A program made the translations under genes and the position numbers. The notes under the pieces were generated by a model. That model worked only from the letters and a program-made list of their open reading frames with translations. It was not told the DNA's origin and ran no database searches. Shown in pieces: positions 62,749-64,000 of a stretch of 64,000 nt of DNA. This DNA is from an uncultured Eubacteriales bacterium (GTDB lineage Bacteria > Bacillota > Clostridia > Lachnospirales > Lachnospiraceae): the NCBI GenBank assembly GCA_900539455.1, contig UQCD01000002.1, forward strand, positions 124,001 through 188,000. Direction: 5' to 3'. The first letter of the stretch is position 1; every line of letters starts with the position of its first letter.

Positions 62749-64000
62749 GTTTTCAAAGAAAAAAGCCAGTTACATTTGTTATATGCTAATTATATCAATG
62801 TTAATTGGCTTTTTTACAAATGATACAAGTGCATATGGATATGATGAAAAACAGGCAGTTGTTGTAGGTGTGTCAGGCTCCTCTTTAAATGTAAGAAATG
62901 ATGCAGGCACAAGTGGAACAGGTGTTATTGCTTCCTTGCAAAATGGAACAACTGTTACTGTTATAGGGGAAAAGTACGCCTCTGACGGAAGCTTGTGGTA
63001 CAAGATCAGATTTGACAGTGGAGATAAGACTATAGAAGGCTTTTGTCATAGTATGTATATAGAAAAGATATATACATCAGATGCAGATTTTGAAGAATAC
63101 TTAAATGAGCAGGGCTTCCCGGAAAGTTACAAGCCGGCACTTAGAAAGCTTCACGAAAAATATCCAAACTGGATATTTAAGGCAGATAATGTAAAATACA
63201 CCTGGAAGGAAGTTTTAAAGGCTGAAAATTTAATAGGCAGAAGCCTTATAGGAAATGAGCAGATAAGCTCTTATAAGTCAACTGTTGGAGAAGCCTATAA
63301 CTGGACCACAGGAAAATGGACAGGCTATGATGGAGATGGATGGGTACAGGCATCAAGTGATTTAATAGCATATTGTCTTGATCCTAGAAACTTCCTTGAT
63401 GAAAAATATATTTTTCAGTTTGAAACCTTAAAATATAATAGTCTATGGCAAAATGAGGACGGTGTAAAGAAGATTATTACCGGAACCTTTATGGGAAACG
63501 GCAAAATTGAAAATAATATGACCTACAGCACAGCATTAATGGAGGCTGCTGAAAAATCTGGCGTTAGTCCATTCCACTTAGCTTCAAGCATTAGATTGGA
63601 AATAGGAACGACAAATCCATCAGCAATTATTTCCGGAACAGTTGCAGGCTATGAGAGCTATTACAATTACTACAACTGGAATGCCTATGTATCTAATGGA
63701 AAGTCAGCTATTGAAAATGGTCTTATTTTTGCAATGAAAACAGATGCTACCACGCTTAGGCCGTGGAATACAAGATATAAGGCTATAGTTGGTGGGGCTA
63801 TGAAGCTGGGTAATGATTATGTTAATCGAGGACAAAACACTACATACTACAGAAAATTTGATTTAGTATCACCTTATTATCATCAGTATATGACACATGT
63901 ACTGGCTGCTAAGATTGAAGGGGCAAGAGTTGCTGAGGGCTATACAGACGAAATGAAAAAAAATCTGAGCTTGGAGTTTATTATTCCTGTATATAAGAAT
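62738..64000 (+). CDS. secreted SH3-domain glucosaminidase-like protein (3' end outside window)
   Basis: A peptidoglycan hydrolase candidate cut by the window edge after 421 codons. A signal sequence (KKKASYICYMLIISMLIGFF, about residues 6-25) is followed by an SH3b wall-binding domain (about 45-108, with SSLNVRNDAG and LWYKIRF) and a glucosaminidase-like domain from about 140. The probable catalytic Glu is in LASSIRLEIGT, in the position of the RxxQE motif of related endo-beta-N-acetylglucosaminidases, with GYESYYNYYNWNAY after it. The ATG lies in the end of purD, six bases after AGGAAAGG. It is probably expressed with the purine operon by read-through. Confidence 0.82.
   Translation, partial: MKCKFSKKKASYICYMLIISMLIGFFTNDTSAYGYDEKQAVVVGVSGSSLNVRNDAGTSGTGVIASLQNGTTVTVIGEKYASDGSLWYKIRFDSGDKTIEGFCHSMYIEKIYTSDADFEEYLNEQGFPESYKPALRKLHEKYPNWIFKADNVKYTWKEVLKAENLIGRSLIGNEQISSYKSTVGEAYNWTTGKWTGYDGDGWVQASSDLIAYCLDPRNFLDEKYIFQFETLKYNSLWQNEDGVKKIITGTFMGNGKIENNMTYSTALMEAAEKSGVSPFHLASSIRLEIGTTNPSAIISGTVAGYESYYNYYNWNAYVSNGKSAIENGLIFAMKTDATTLRPWNTRYKAIVGGAMKLGNDYVNRGQNTTYYRKFDLVSPYYHQYMTHVLAAKIEGARVAEGYTDEMKKNLSLEFIIPVYKN

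Overview
The window looks like ordinary chromosome from a low-GC anaerobic Firmicute, most likely a member of the Lachnospiraceae (class Clostridia). This rests on AT-rich DNA, strong GGAGG ribosome sites, TTGACA/TATAAT-type promoters with 17-bp spacers, a pyrC-F-K-D-E operon with a PyrK-dependent dihydroorotate dehydrogenase, a B. subtilis-type PurF with propeptide, a Csp-like subtilase and a MoxR-DUF58-transglutaminase cluster. The genus cannot be fixed from sequence alone. I see no phage, insertion sequence, CRISPR array or rRNA.

Layout. 1-7.5 kb: end of manA, two glycosyltransferases, a polyprenyl-phosphate sugar transferase and two tandem LytR-CpsA-Psr proteins (surface glycan synthesis and attachment), then a small J-domain protein. 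7.6-14.3 kb: an HtrA-like protease, an unknown membrane protein, a 5'-truncated surface-protein remnant, a divergent ClpX and a Csp-type subtilase. 14.4-21.8 kb: three 40-bp tandem palindromic promoter repeats before a Dxs-like enzyme, a metallophosphoesterase and the MoxR/DUF58/transglutaminase operon. 21.9-23.7 kb: a PilZ protein and an acyltransferase. 23.7-27.4 kb: purC-purF-purB. 27.5-31 kb: a long RNA hairpin, a SEC-C protein, a lipid kinase, rpoD and a small membrane protein. 31.4-37.5 kb: gltB-gltD, followed by a second, homologous long hairpin. 37.7-44.9 kb: signal peptidase I, a GNAT acetyltransferase, oligoendopeptidase F, a HAD hydrolase, a cell-wall amidase, a degenerate polysaccharide deacetylase and an unknown membrane protein.

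45.2-51.5 kb is the most system-like part. Two identical tRNA-Gly(GCC) genes in opposite orientation enclose a three-gene ABC-2 exporter. Divergent from it is an operon of histidine kinase, NarL-type response regulator and small alarmone synthetase. The exporter and two-component parts resemble antimicrobial-sensing modules such as LnrJK-LMN. A response-regulator-like inverted repeat lies at the exporter promoter, and the alarmone synthetase suggests a direct link from envelope stress to (p)ppGpp.

51.7-64 kb: the pyr operon, then three genes including an M29-like aminopeptidase with a long N-terminal extension, then purE-purM-purN-purD, and a secreted SH3/glucosaminidase gene that runs off the window. 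Together the window holds seven purine genes in two clusters (purH, purL and others are not here), five pyrimidine genes and glutamate synthase, with cell-envelope genes between them.
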